Below are positions 48,401 through 56,904 of a DNA stretch of 64,000 nucleotides, piece after piece. Position numbers and translations under genes: made by a program. Under the pieces are notes generated by a model, which was not told the DNA's origin, searched no databases, and was given only the letters and a program-made list of their open reading frames with translations. This DNA is from Buttiauxella sp. B2 (lineage in GTDB: Bacteria > Pseudomonadota > Gammaproteobacteria > Enterobacterales > Enterobacteriaceae): contig NZ_VEXQ01000007.1 in the NCBI RefSeq assembly GCF_006376615.1, positions 124,001 to 188,000 on the forward strand. Direction: 5' to 3'. Every line of letters begins with the position of its first letter. Position 1 is the first letter of the stretch.

Positions 48401-49937
48401 CGGTTGCACCATCGTTCGCATAGTTGGCTTTGTTCACGCCACCATCATTTACGCTGTAGTAGTGAGTTTTTGATGCATCCAGGTCCGCTGCAACGGCATA
48501 CAATTGTGAACCATTGATAGCATCAGTGCTGTTTGATTCCAGGCGGCCCGCGGCCACGTTGGTGATAGTACGTTCTGCACCGGCTGCACCTACGCTCATC
48601 GCAGCTACAGGTGTAGCACCAGCGAAAGTAAAGGTGCTGTCGCCAATAGTTTTGCTCGCAGTACCTACAGCTGCCGCAATAGTTGAGTTATTACCCAGAA
48701 CGATGGAATCATTCAGGCCGGTACCAACATTGACGTTACTGCCGACAACAAAGACGTTATCGGAGTCGATGAGGTTGCTATTACCCAGTGAGTAGCTGCC
48801 GGTACCATTAATAATGCTTGGGTCACCAATCGCTGCGGAATTATTACCGTTAACGATATTGCCGGTACCGATGCTGATGGAGTTGGTGCCGTTAGCTTGG
48901 GATTTGGTACCCATAGCCACACCATTGATGCCTACGGCTTTAGTATGATCGCCAATAGCTACGGAGTCAGTTCCACTCGCCACAGCCCAGAAACCATGTG
49001 CTAGTGAGTAGTCACCAGTAGCATTTGATCCCCCCCCCATTGCAACACTTGCAATACCATTAGAATTAACCATTTGACCAATGGCAATGGAGTTATCTTT
49101 GGTTGCTTGAGCATCATTACCCAATGCAAAAGAATTACCTGCAGAAGCAATTGTTCCTTCACCTATAGCAATGGCGCCGGTACGGTTGGCATATGCGCCG
49201 CCACTACCAGTACCAGTTGCCTGAGCCCCACGCCCAATAGCGATATCACTCACATTATTGGCTGCAGCACTAACACCTAAAGCAACGGTATAATCTTTAT
49301 CCGCCAGGGAGCTGTGGCCTATAGCAACACTATCTATACCTTTAGCAAGTGATAAATACCCAATTGCATTGGAATAGGCTCCATTAGCAACTGCGTAGGG
49401 GCCCATTGCGTAACTATTCGCGCCGTTTCCTTGAGCATAATCCCCTATTGCAACCGCACTTTGGCCCGTAGTTTTAGCTGAAGTACCTAAAGCCATTGAC
49501 CAGTTGCCAAGTGCATTAGCCTGATAACCAATAGCTGTTGATTTGACACCCGTAGCAACTGTGATATCACCAATAGCTACACTCCCACCTGATTGAGATG
49601 TAGTTGATCCTGCAACCCTACCGTCTCCGGCTGTTGCAGCTCGACCAATAGCAATGTTGCCTCCCCATGTAGTTTCAGGAGTTGGAGTAGGAACTGGCGC
49701 GGCAGAGGCACCAGACCCAATGGCGATATTTATAGCCAAACCTGAATCGGTGGTGGCCCCTCCGGCCATATAAGCTCGAGCATCTTCCATACCCACCATT
49801 GACAGTGCGAGCGCACCGACCACGCCAGCCGTAGTAGCAGCAACACTTTTTCCTTTGCCTTTTGCTTTACCAAATTCACTGACCGCGATAAGCATTTGCA
49901 AGCTTGGATTCCAGACTAAACGATAAATCTTATTCAT
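45459..49937 (-). CDS. YadA-type trimeric autotransporter adhesin
   Basis: A 1492-residue surface adhesin (type Vc secretion). Residues 1-55 are an extended signal peptide (MNKIYRLVWNPSLQMLIAVS start, cleavage after EDARA). A long YadA-like head follows, with many SxAxG repeats (e.g. NSVAMGIGSLSAG). Nine neck-type motifs alternate with head blocks (DAINGSQLY, DAVNVSQLK variants). Three modules begin THYYSV or THYYSM. A short coiled stalk leads to the C-terminal YadA anchor (SAGISGAMAMASLPQPYAP to VGVGYQW), which ends in Trp. It should bind host, abiotic or cell surfaces. A nine-G tract at codons 300-303 could cause phase variation. First partner genes flank it directly. Confidence 0.95.
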   Translation of the reverse strand: MNKIYRLVWNPSLQMLIAVSEFGKAKGKGKSVAATTAGVVGALALSMVGMEDARAYMAGGATTDSGLAINIAIGSGASAAPVPTPTPETTWGGNIAIGRAATAGDGRVAGSTTSQSGGSVAIGDITVATGVKSTAIGYQANALGNWSMALGTSAKTTGQSAVAIGDYAQGNGANSYAMGPYAVANGAYSNAIGYLSLAKGIDSVAIGHSSLADKDYTVALGVSAAANNVSDIAIGRGAQATGTGSGGAYANRTGAIAIGEGTIASAGNSFALGNDAQATKDNSIAIGQMVNSNGIASVAMGGGSNATGDYSLAHGFWAVASGTDSVAIGDHTKAVGINGVAMGTKSQANGTNSISIGTGNIVNGNNSAAIGDPSIINGTGSYSLGNSNLIDSDNVFVVGSNVNVGTGLNDSIVLGNNSTIAAAVGTASKTIGDSTFTFAGATPVAAMSVGAAGAERTITNVAAGRLESNSTDAINGSQLYAVAADLDASKTHYYSVNDGGVNKANYANDGATGLDSVAVGIGARSAGQNSVAMGIGSLSAGLSSMALGQGSKADGESSLALGTGASATVAKGIALGAGSVASTDFGHAGYVPAGVSAAAQTAINATTSTLAALSVGDASTGNFRQITGVAAGTAGSDAVNVAQLSSVAEMANAGWDVTDASGTSANIGPKGKVIFQSADNNIAVTQSGADDAGVMNFALNKNLDLTSTGSMTIGNSLLNDNGLTLTNGPKVLVTGIDAGSKKIINVTAGVDDTDAVNVSQLKTSADAVKTHYYSVNSTENIEGSNYNNDGATGANAMAAGARAAASGVDSVAMGYGAKALNAGDVALGSGSVTGTTEGTSSVTVNGHTFGDFAGASPTSQVSVGNTDNKRLITNVAAGHVTADSTDAVNGSQLYTAFDAIDGLSQDALLWDPSANAFSAKHGTVAKNKITNVANGDVNSTSSDAINGSQLYKIAGNTTNEYTDEYGVGIRYARTNEAGLEELDSYAMGQGSTALGYKAQSSGLNSLAMGRDSSATANNSVALGANSTTLANLSLAGYNPSTTAVIAGLGPVGEVSIGSAGQERRITNVAAGASDTDAVNVSQLKAVQAGAEASQTHYYSMSSANRSTGSNYNNDGATGSNSMAAGVSAAASGNNAVAVGTGSTATASNSIAIGTGAQAVTASSVALGDGAKTKTAIGLDHMTIRGVDYEVQGKNPVGTVSVGDENAERTITNVAAGQVNSTSTDAINGSQLYATVDAINKLSAGQNGLDGEAVKYDHNPDGTVNHDKITLEGNPTTITNLADGTQPSDAVNYSQLTTVANQVTNIAEGTDGMFQVNNTSNLPKPKPTGKDSTAGGAGAVASADNSVALGANSVADRANTVSVGAAGSERQIANVAAGTQGTDAVNVSQLKQGVTNANQYTDNKFNSLKNMVDDQNDKLSAGISGAMAMASLPQPYAPGASMVSMGGGTYQGQSAVALGVSTISDNGKWVTKLSGTSTSQGDLGAAVGVGYQW
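49030..49038 (-). repeat. Nine-G homopolymer in the adhesin coding strand
   Basis: On the coding strand ATG GGG GGG GGA encodes Met-Gly-Gly-Gly at residues 300-303 of the adhesin. Tracts of this length slip during replication. Gain or loss of one base would frameshift the gene in its first fifth. The copy number present (9) keeps the frame open. Confidence 0.85.
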
Positions 49938-49998
49938 AATATTTCCTTTCCGGCCATCACTGGTCCGGGATAATTCCAGTTAGTAGGGCAACACCGGG

Positions 49999-50778
49999 TT
50001 ACAGCGCGGCCATTTCCTTGGTGATGAATGGGGTTTCCAACGAAACGTTGTTCAATTGGCTTCTGTTCTGATCAAAAAGATTTTTTGCTGCTGCATTGTC
50101 ATGCTTCACATACAGCAGCCAGGTTCCGGTGAAGAAAGTGGCTTCGGTTAAGGCATCGCTGCGTTCAAGTTCAGTAGTGAACGACATGGCCTTAACTGCG
50201 CTAAACACCGCTTCAACAGAGCCTTTTCCGGTATATAAATTGGCAATAGCCTGTTCATTCGGCTGGGCGAGAGAAATAGCGCCAACCGTGTCTTTCTTGT
50301 TGCCATGCGCTTTCTGGCCAGTACGGGCGTTGAGCCACAACTGCCAGAGGCGGGCATAATCCCTATCGCGAACATTCGGGCTAAGCGTTAATGCATCAAA
50401 GGCTTTGCTGGCCTCAGCGAAACGACCCAGCGCCACAAAGTTGACCGCAGAAGGAACCGCAATTTGCGAGTCCAGTTCGGTACCTTTCAGGGTGTCGTAA
50501 GCACGGCGGGCTGCTGTAGGGCGGCCAGCCAAATCGTTCGCCACTGCCTGGTTGAACATCGCAATTCGGTTTTCCTGGGTCTGAGGTGTCGCAGAAACTT
50601 GCGTTGGTTTTTTATTTCCGCTGCTGGCCTGCGCCACCTCAACAAAATAGGAGGCCGCCATTAAACTCAACGAACCAATTAGCAATATGCGAATCACACC
50701 AGGTAAGAACGTGCGAGTGCTTGAATAACCACGCTGGGTTATTCGCGAAATAAATTTGGTCATAGAACTATCACTCAA
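49999..50778 (-). CDS. Membrane-anchored helical periplasmic protein upstream of the adhesin
   Basis: A 259-residue protein with one N-terminal hydrophobic helix (about 27-47, ending in AQASS, either an anchor or a long signal peptide). The rest is an alpha-helical domain rich in Ala with TPR-like spacing (IAMFNQAVANDLAGRPTAAR, LGRFAEASKAFDAL). It starts about 200 bp after the winged-helix gene and ends 61 bp before the adhesin start, so it is the first gene of the operon. I know no named family. A periplasmic helper for adhesin secretion is inferred. Confidence 0.7.
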   Translation of the reverse strand: MSDSSMTKFISRITQRGYSSTRTFLPGVIRILLIGSLSLMAASYFVEVAQASSGNKKPTQVSATPQTQENRIAMFNQAVANDLAGRPTAARRAYDTLKGTELDSQIAVPSAVNFVALGRFAEASKAFDALTLSPNVRDRDYARLWQLWLNARTGQKAHGNKKDTVGAISLAQPNEQAIANLYTGKGSVEAVFSAVKAMSFTTELERSDALTEATFFTGTWLLYVKHDNAAAKNLFDQNRSQLNNVSLETPFITKEMAAL

Positions 50779-50881
50779 TTAATAAGACGGTTTGATACCG
50801 TAGATTGAGCAGCATTTATTAATGCCACCCGCTCATTACTTATCCTTGTAAAACAACTTCTAAATTAAAATTTATAGAACC

Positions 50882-50915
50882 TCTGAAAAGGTTATAAGGA
50901 CCCCTTCTTTTCAGA
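50882..50915 (-). terminator. Hairpin between winged-helix gene and adhesin operon
   Basis: TCTGAAAAG at 50882-50890 pairs with CTTTTCAGA at 50907-50915; the loop carries an inner AAGG/CCTT pairing. It could terminate the winged-helix transcript or be an operator in the adhesin operon leader. There is no clear T tract. Confidence 0.45.
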
Positions 50916-50985
50916 ATTATTTTATTTGTTATGGGTAATATTTACGGGTGTAACACCCTCAAACTAGCACATCAATTTAATTAAC

Positions 50986-51408
50986 TTAGACGAACTCTCC
51001 ATCATTGATTACAATTGGGAGCTCGCTAACTCGGTAATATAGAGGAGTAATTTCCTTATAGTTAACGGTGTAACCTGCACCTCTTATTGTCGCGATAAAG
51101 CCATCAGGCAACCCCAGTGACATTAATTTTTTATTAAGCCCATTCAATACTTGCCATAACCGCTGTGGAGAAGAACTTAATTTTTTGTCTTCCCAGATTT
51201 TCACTAACAACTCATCCTTGGAAACTCGATTCCCTCTGGCATTATTCAGCATATAAAGGAAAAGCTGGAACATTGTTTCGCTAAAGAAAACCGTCCCAAA
51301 CATCAGATTTTTTTCCGTGCCATTTGAGGAAAGCCGATACACTTGCCGGTGTTCAATGTCGAAATGAATATCTTTCCCAATTAAGAATCCATACAGTTGA
51401 TAGCTCAT
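50986..51408 (-). CDS. Soluble winged-helix (OmpR/ToxR-type) DNA-binding protein
   Basis: A 140-residue protein made almost only of a Trans_reg_C-type winged helix (about 8-118). It has GNRVSKDELLVKIWEDKK, SSSPQRLWQVLNGLNKKL (recognition helix) and FIATIRGAGYTVNY (wing). It has no receiver and no membrane helix, unlike the MarT-like proteins nearby. It lies just upstream of the adhesin operon in the same orientation and is the obvious candidate for its direct regulator. Confidence 0.78.
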   Translation of the reverse strand: MSYQLYGFLIGKDIHFDIEHRQVYRLSSNGTEKNLMFGTVFFSETMFQLFLYMLNNARGNRVSKDELLVKIWEDKKLSSSPQRLWQVLNGLNKKLMSLGLPDGFIATIRGAGYTVNYKEITPLYYRVSELPIVINDGEFV

Positions 51409-52164
51409 ATCTTCTCTTACATATACATATACATTATTAAAATGAAGTTAATATCTAAAAGCAGTAGGTGAATATCCATACTCGTTGTATGCGGCAATTA
51501 TATTGAGACACTTAATTATTTCAATATACATTCAGACATACTAACTACCACAGCATTCTTTCATTCGAAAGATCTCTTACCCTTTAAAAACACAAGGATT
51601 TAGATTTTTTCACTTAAATGTTAAAAACAAAGCAAATTTAATGCTGATTTTCGTTATTTTCAAAAACTCAAAAATAAATATTTTATTGGACAATAGAGAT
51701 GAATTTTTCTGCAAATTTATTGAGTAAACCCATAATTTACAAAAGGAAACATTTCAACGGTCGGGTTAAATTCCTAATAATAATCAACGATTACATTATA
51801 TTATTATTTATCAACACATTACTCATTTTACATACTGGTTCATGTAACCCAGTCAATTTTGCTAAACCGCTATACTTAGCTCACTCATCCGGCGAGATAA
51901 ACAATAAAACACTTTCCTAAAATGGCGGAATGATCTTATGTGACTTATACTAATTCAGAACTAACATAATGATTTTTAATAAAAAAATAAAAAATTGCTA
52001 ATGATGAAATGATTATGAAGGTGTGATGATTCATAACTAATTGATAGGATAGAAATTTAAATCTAAATCAGATTTTCTCCCGATTATATTAACATTTAAT
52101 TAACCTATTATTTCTGGAAATATTAGCTTAATACCTCCTGAAAAACAGAGTAAGCGACTGATTT
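51409..52164. other. AT-rich divergent intergenic region
   Basis: A 756-bp very AT-rich region between the winged-helix gene (minus) and the MarT-like gene (plus), likely containing both promoters and nucleoid-protein (H-NS type) sites. A 73-codon frame at 51699-51920 with a hydrophobic middle has only a weak AGAG site and is not called as a gene. No repeats or RNA signature recognised. Confidence 0.5.
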
Positions 52165-52974
52165 ATGAAAACAAATTACATTATTAACGAAAGTGTAGTT
52201 TTTGACCCCGAAGAGCAAAGTCTGTCGCCTTACGACCAACCCGGTATAGAGGTCACTCTCCACATTCCAGCAAGTGAATGTTTGCGTCAGTTGCTTTTGC
52301 ATCAAGATGAGGTCGTCAGCCAGCAGTTTTTGTTTGAGCAGGTATGGGAAAAAAATGGAACCTACGTTTCAGCCAGTACTCTTTATCAGAACATTGCCTC
52401 TGTCCGTAAGGCGCTTAAAGCTGCCGGGCACCTGGAAGACATTATAAAAACGGTTCCTAAGGTAGGATTTAAATGCATTGCAAACATCAGAGAAATTGAG
52501 AAAGTAAGGGAGGAGTTACAAAATGAAGTCACTACTGCCACTTCAACCGAAGAAATAAACAAAGAAACTATCGCTGTAGCTGAAAAACCCTTACTCCCTG
52601 GGCATGAAAAAAAACTGGCTCACATCATCAAACCGTTTATTTATATAGCTGCTTGTCTGGCTTGTTTTGTTCCTGCTATCACGATTTATCTGCAGCAAGA
52701 TAGCAATACTGCGTTCTTTTCGAATTACAGCCATTCAGGTAAAGTTGGAGAATGCGAATTATACTCATACTCTTCGAACTCGAAAAAAAGCATAACCATT
52801 TTTACAGGGTTAATGGAAAGACAACAGTTGCATTGTAGCCAGGGCGAAGTAGCTTATATGACTGCTAGCCAGGGTCTAAATTTAGCCTCGATTCTATTAT
52901 GCGATCGTGTAATTAGCAAAATGGGCGTTCAGTGTGAAACATACGTCTATAAAGGAAAGGGCAATGAAGAATAG
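52165..52974 (+). CDS. ToxR/MarT-like membrane-bound winged-helix regulator (second copy)
   Basis: A 269-residue regulator. The winged helix spans about 5-112 (SQQFLFEQVWEKNGTYVSAS, LYQNIASVRKALK, VPKVGFKCIAN). A Glu/Thr-rich linker leads to a membrane helix at about 160-180. The periplasmic domain has four Cys (GECELY, LHCSQ, LLCDR, VQCETY) placed like those of the protein at 28282. Its stop overlaps the FidL-like start by 11 bp. It lies near the adhesin operon; MarT activates the autotransporter misL in Salmonella, which makes a similar role attractive but unproven. Confidence 0.85.
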   Translation: MKTNYIINESVVFDPEEQSLSPYDQPGIEVTLHIPASECLRQLLLHQDEVVSQQFLFEQVWEKNGTYVSASTLYQNIASVRKALKAAGHLEDIIKTVPKVGFKCIANIREIEKVREELQNEVTTATSTEEINKETIAVAEKPLLPGHEKKLAHIIKPFIYIAACLACFVPAITIYLQQDSNTAFFSNYSHSGKVGECELYSYSSNSKKSITIFTGLMERQQLHCSQGEVAYMTASQGLNLASILLCDRVISKMGVQCETYVYKGKGNEE

Positions 52975-53449
52975 AAAATTCATACTACTTGGTATACTCG
53001 TTGTGGTTTTTTCTTGCCTACCTCTATTGTGGCTTGAGTTTCAGTCATGGCAAAATAATCATTTTTCTTGTGAAGGTGATTTAACACTAATCACTAAAGA
53101 TGGCGTGATCAACGCAAAATTGAAATTTCATTTCAATAATGGAGATGGCGAATATTATGGCGTCAGCAAACAGATAGTGGCTAACAAACCAGAACAAGAT
53201 GTTAACAGAAGCGTACGATTTAAATACTGGCTTGAAAAGAACGAGGTCTTAATGGTATCTGAGGGAACGAGTGATGAATCAGAGCTGGCTAATAGTTTAA
53301 CCCAAAATATACCCGATTTTTTCCGATATAAAGGAAGGGGGCTGAATCTTAGATTAGTCACTCAAGGATATGCGGGGTTTGTGATCGTTGAAGATGATCT
53401 TCCTCTTTTTTATTGTGCTCGAACAAATGAGAAACATAACTTCTGGTGA
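52964..53449 (+). CDS. FidL-like membrane protein (second copy)
   Basis: A 161-residue protein with an N-terminal membrane helix (5-24) and a periplasmic beta-rich domain. Cys residues sit after the helix (HFSCEGD) and near the end (LPLFYCARTN), as in the copy at 29074. The ATG at 52964 follows AAAGGAAAGG by two bases plus coupling overlap with the regulator stop; an upstream ATG at 52934 is less likely. Presumed accessory of the adjacent regulator. Confidence 0.8.
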   Translation: MKNRKFILLGILVVVFSCLPLLWLEFQSWQNNHFSCEGDLTLITKDGVINAKLKFHFNNGDGEYYGVSKQIVANKPEQDVNRSVRFKYWLEKNEVLMVSEGTSDESELANSLTQNIPDFFRYKGRGLNLRLVTQGYAGFVIVEDDLPLFYCARTNEKHNFW

Positions 53450-54741
53450 AACACTCCATTTTCACACAGATTGGTCAACTAACCCATGTTGCTCATGCCA
53501 TTCAGTAATGTGAATGGCTAAATTATTTGGGATATTAAACTACCATTACCGTTATAAAAGATTCTTTGAAACTGATAATTATAATGCTTCCTCCCACATC
53601 ATGCACACAACCCAACTGACAATACAATTCGCTATGCCTAACAGCATATTCAATCAAATTATGAGCATCAAGAAATTCAGATTCTGCGGAGGCAGTTATT
53701 GAAAGATAGCGACTGATTACGGCATAACGTTGGTCAGGGGAATTGCGTACAGTGAACTCGATAAGTTCTTTAATCATCTGACTTTCCCTAAGAAAACCCT
53801 GGTCTCCTTCCGTTTATATTTTGGATAAAAGCAGCATTAACCTCTAAGGGGTGCAATGCCAGCTACGGAAACTTCATAAGTAATTAGTGCAGATATTATA
53901 GCGAAAAATGCCCTAGCTAAGTTCAGGTCATATTCCTATTTATTAATGAGTGTAGCGCGCCTGCACCACATCAATATGAGAGCCAGCCGCAACCCATTTA
54001 CCTATCATTCTGGTGCGGTGTGTGATGGCGTTTACTATGACGATTACCCGAAATATTTTCTGGCAACAGAGAACATCTCTGTTTTCGTCGAGCGAATCCG
54101 TCATGCCCTTGATAAATAGTCAGTATTGCGCTGGCAAGCCGCTTGAGTTATTGCCACTAAAATCTAGCAAATTCCCAAACAGTTTTTATGGTCTGATATG
54201 AAGTAAAAAAATGCTCATGTATCCAGACTTCATATGTGTTCATTGGTGGGTAATCTATCATTCCTCTGATGATATAAAGTTCATTAATCAATGTAATATT
54301 ACGTTCCCTCCCGCACTTTACGGGTCAGATGAGACTCACTCCCCACTCGTAAAGAGGATGGGAAGTTTTTGTAGGAAGCGCAAAACCTTCAATAAACTTA
54401 GCCAGCTTGTCTTTTTATTGAAAACGTTCACATTCCTGCCATAAATAATAAATAACGAAAACCATTCAGTTTAATATTTAAAGAAAGCACGCATCGGAAC
54501 CAGGATTCTTACATACAACATCATTCGGGATCTAATTTTAGACCAGATATTCATTGTAGAAATGTACACCCACATTCAAAATATAAAACATTGGAAAAAA
54601 TATGGTTAGTTTTAAATCATTTATTAATAACTTTAAATATCAGCGCGTACCAAATATCTACATTTAAACCAGCACTGTTATGGAAGGTAAACCTTTTTAT
54701 CGATCAGTGGTTCTTTGTCACCTCAGCAAACTTGGTATCTT
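53450..54741. other. Long region with only doubtful small frames
   Basis: About 1.3 kb between the FidL-like and LuxR-type genes. It holds a possible small minus-strand gene (53535-53777, listed separately) and a 57-codon plus-strand frame at 53946-54119. The latter has the sequence NPFTYHSGAVCDGVYYDDYP and a poor ribosome site, and may be a decayed gene. The rest is AT-rich and shows nothing I recognise. Confidence 0.45.
53535..53777 (-). CDS. Possible small hypothetical protein (80 residues)
   Basis: A minus-strand frame preceded by AGGGAAAG, with eight bases between AGGG and the ATG. The product starts MIKELIEFTVRNSPDQRYAV and has an amphipathic helical look up to about residue 55, then a hydrophobic tail. 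No family recognised. The good ribosome site is the main support. It could equally be chance. Confidence 0.35.
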   Translation of the reverse strand: MIKELIEFTVRNSPDQRYAVISRYLSITASAESEFLDAHNLIEYAVRHSELYCQLGCVHDVGGSIIIISFKESFITVMVV

Positions 54742-55419
54742 ATGTTTAATATATTAATTACAGGGCAGGATAATTTTTTTCGCCACGGATTGGAGTCTGT
54801 TTTTTCACATATTTTAAAATTTTATTTTTGTCGCTCACCTGTTTTTCACGATAACTCAGATGTGAACGTGATCCCCTGTCTTGATGTTATTGTTATTCTG
54901 TTTGGCCCTGGGGAAAGTTATCTTTGCTATCCGGAACTGGTCAACAGAAAGAAAAATTGTCTGGTTATCGGGTTCCATAATTCAGGGGGAAGCAGAGCTC
55001 AGGGGTATCTACCAAAATGCTTTTCTGGTGCACTATTTTTGAATACTGAACAATCAGTACAACAGATTATGAGTAAAATTATTTGTGCGCTAAAAGTGGC
55101 CCGAAAGCTCACTAATTCACTTAACGAACTGCAATGCCACTTGTGCCGGAGGCGAACATTATCCAGGCAACAGTACATCATCACCGAGCGAATCTGCAAC
55201 GGTGAGGGAATCCAACAGATTGCTCAAGAATTAGGGATAAGTAATAAAACGGTCAGCTCACATAAACGCCGTATAATGGATAACTTTAATTTAAAAAATA
55301 CCAAAGATTTAATGAAGTTCCTTATAAATATTCGGCATGGTGAACAGAACTGCATATTGCGAGCTGACTACTTGTCTGTTTTTCGCTATAATAATGAAGA
55401 ACTTAAGGAGCACAATTAA
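54742..55419 (+). CDS. LuxR-type HTH protein without a recognisable receiver
   Basis: A 225-residue protein. The N-terminal 130 residues are an alpha/beta region lacking a clear phospho-acceptor triad. The LuxR helix-turn-helix spans about 138-200 (LSRQQYIITERICNGEGIQQ, then IAQELGISNKTVSSHKRRIM and FNLKNTKDLMKFL). The frame opens at a TTG at 54715; the ATG at 54742 is preferred although its ribosome site is weak. Related in layout to the proteins at 30501 and 42973. Confidence 0.75.
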   Translation: MFNILITGQDNFFRHGLESVFSHILKFYFCRSPVFHDNSDVNVIPCLDVIVILFGPGESYLCYPELVNRKKNCLVIGFHNSGGSRAQGYLPKCFSGALFLNTEQSVQQIMSKIICALKVARKLTNSLNELQCHLCRRRTLSRQQYIITERICNGEGIQQIAQELGISNKTVSSHKRRIMDNFNLKNTKDLMKFLINIRHGEQNCILRADYLSVFRYNNEELKEHN

Positions 55420-55586
55420 CTAACTGCACTGATACCAGCGACGCAGGACAATCAGAAAATCGCCCTGCCGTTCATCAGGCATTCCGTCACTACCCATTAT
55501 GGTCCGGCGAATTTCGCATGGATGGCGCTTGCCACTAACGGCTAAAAATTTAATTCAGAATACTGTGAAAGTATCGCATGGATATT

Positions 55587-56207
55587 TTAGTTAATTTTTT
55601 TCAAACCAGCGACGGAGGTTAGATAATCATCATCCATTTTTATCATGCTTTTCCTGCGAAATTCAGAGAGGTATTTTATAATATCACTCCGCGAAATATG
55701 CGTTCGTTGCTGGATATAATCGTAAACAGTTGTACTGTTTTTAATCGTGTCGGGTTCATTGAACAGGGTCAGCAAATGCCAGCAAATGACTTGCTTTGTA
55801 TTTTTGACTACCAGGTGATGAGTTAAATAAAACAATTTAGCCAGTGAGTACATTAAAATATTATTGAGCGGATGCCAGAGATTCAACCGTTCGATATTTC
55901 CTATAAACTCAGAGTAAGGAAGAACCTCGAAATCAAGAGGTGTTATAGCTTCAATATATACTTCACTTGTCAGGTCAATAATATCATTTAGACAAATTAT
56001 CGCCGGGGAAATGATGTTGCAGATAATTTTACGATCTTCAGCACGACGAAGGTTTGCCGATCCTGAATGAATAAAATAACAGTCTGGTATAGCCAGGCTG
56101 TTAAATGAAACAACATTTCCAGGTCGGATAGAGACAATACGCTTCGGGCAGGAGAGTGCCTCATGGAGTTGAAGCACGCTTTTAATTGGTTTTTCCGACA
56201 ATTTCAT
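55587..56207 (-). CDS. IprA-like Crp-fold winged-helix regulator
   Basis: A 206-residue protein with an N-terminal cupin-like cyclic-nucleotide-binding fold (about 15-125) and a C-terminal winged helix (about 140-206: CWHLLTLFNEPD, TVYDYIQQRTHISRSDIIKY). No canonical cAMP-contact Arg-Ser signature was seen, so cAMP response is doubtful. The layout fits the IprA/YaiV family. I use the ATG at 56207, preceded by GGGA; the frame extends to 56228. Paralogue of the next gene upstream. Confidence 0.75.
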   Translation of the reverse strand: MKLSEKPIKSVLQLHEALSCPKRIVSIRPGNVVSFNSLAIPDCYFIHSGSANLRRAEDRKIICNIISPAIICLNDIIDLTSEVYIEAITPLDFEVLPYSEFIGNIERLNLWHPLNNILMYSLAKLFYLTHHLVVKNTKQVICWHLLTLFNEPDTIKNSTTVYDYIQQRTHISRSDIIKYLSEFRRKSMIKMDDDYLTSVAGLKKIN

Positions 56208-56295
56208 AAAATATATCCCACTGATCATAATAGGATTATTTTACGTATATTGTAATTGTCCACAAGAAATTTGCATTCTAAAAATATAGTTTATA

Positions 56296-56904
56296 TCAGT
56301 ATTTGGCTGGCAATGTGTTAATACTTAAAAGCACGCCGCGACTGATATCAATATGGCCACCTTTTCTTAGATCACTTAGTATTTTCATAATGCCGCTGCG
56401 GGATAGCAATGTGCGTTCATGTATATAGTCGCAGGCATTAGTTTTGCTGCGTAATTCATCACTCTCATTCATTAATGCCAGCAGATTGTTGCGAATAAGA
56501 TCGTAGGTCGAAACACCGGTGGTGGCGAAATTATGTTTAATGAAGTTCTTTGTGTTGTACATGAAAATATAGGCCAGTTGCTCCCAGAGATTTTCTTTCC
56601 TGATGATCTCTTCAACCGCATTTCTAGGGATAATCTCGTAACGTATAGCGTCGCGTGCCTGAATGTAAACATCACCATTATCAGGGAAAAGGAGATTTAG
56701 TCCGATAATAAAAGGAGCCTTGGCATTTGATAATAAAAGATGATCTTGCCCACGATACAATGCAATCGTACCTTCATGAAGGAGAATACTCATGGGCTCA
56801 GCATACTGTACAAGTGAAATAATTTGCCGCTCTCTGCCATCCTTAATTCTGGAGGGATCAGAGATGCTTTTAAACAAACTGTGAAAATATTCTTCGGGTT
56901 TCAT
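56296..56904 (-). CDS. IprA-like Crp-fold winged-helix regulator (paralogue)
   Basis: A 202-residue protein of the same architecture: cupin-like domain (about 25-120) and winged helix (about 140-202: NNLLALMNESDELRSKTNAC, then DYIHERTLLSRSGIMKILSD). It lies 88 bp upstream of its paralogue in the same orientation, consistent with tandem duplication and co-transcription. IprA of Salmonella influences oxidative-stress resistance; the targets here are unknown, possibly the flanking fimbrial genes. Confidence 0.75.
   Translation of the reverse strand: MKPEEYFHSLFKSISDPSRIKDGRERQIISLVQYAEPMSILLHEGTIALYRGQDHLLLSNAKAPFIIGLNLLFPDNGDVYIQARDAIRYEIIPRNAVEEIIRKENLWEQLAYIFMYNTKNFIKHNFATTGVSTYDLIRNNLLALMNESDELRSKTNACDYIHERTLLSRSGIMKILSDLRKGGHIDISRGVLLSINTLPAKY

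Noticed and set aside
45459-49937. Repeated short DNA blocks resembling a CRISPR array
   Set aside because: The repeats are imperfect, in frame, and encode adhesin head and neck motifs; there are no regular spacers or cas genes. No CRISPR array was seen anywhere in the window.
51699-51920. A 73-codon plus-strand frame with a hydrophobic segment
   Set aside because: Weak ribosome site and composition expected by chance in very AT-rich sequence.
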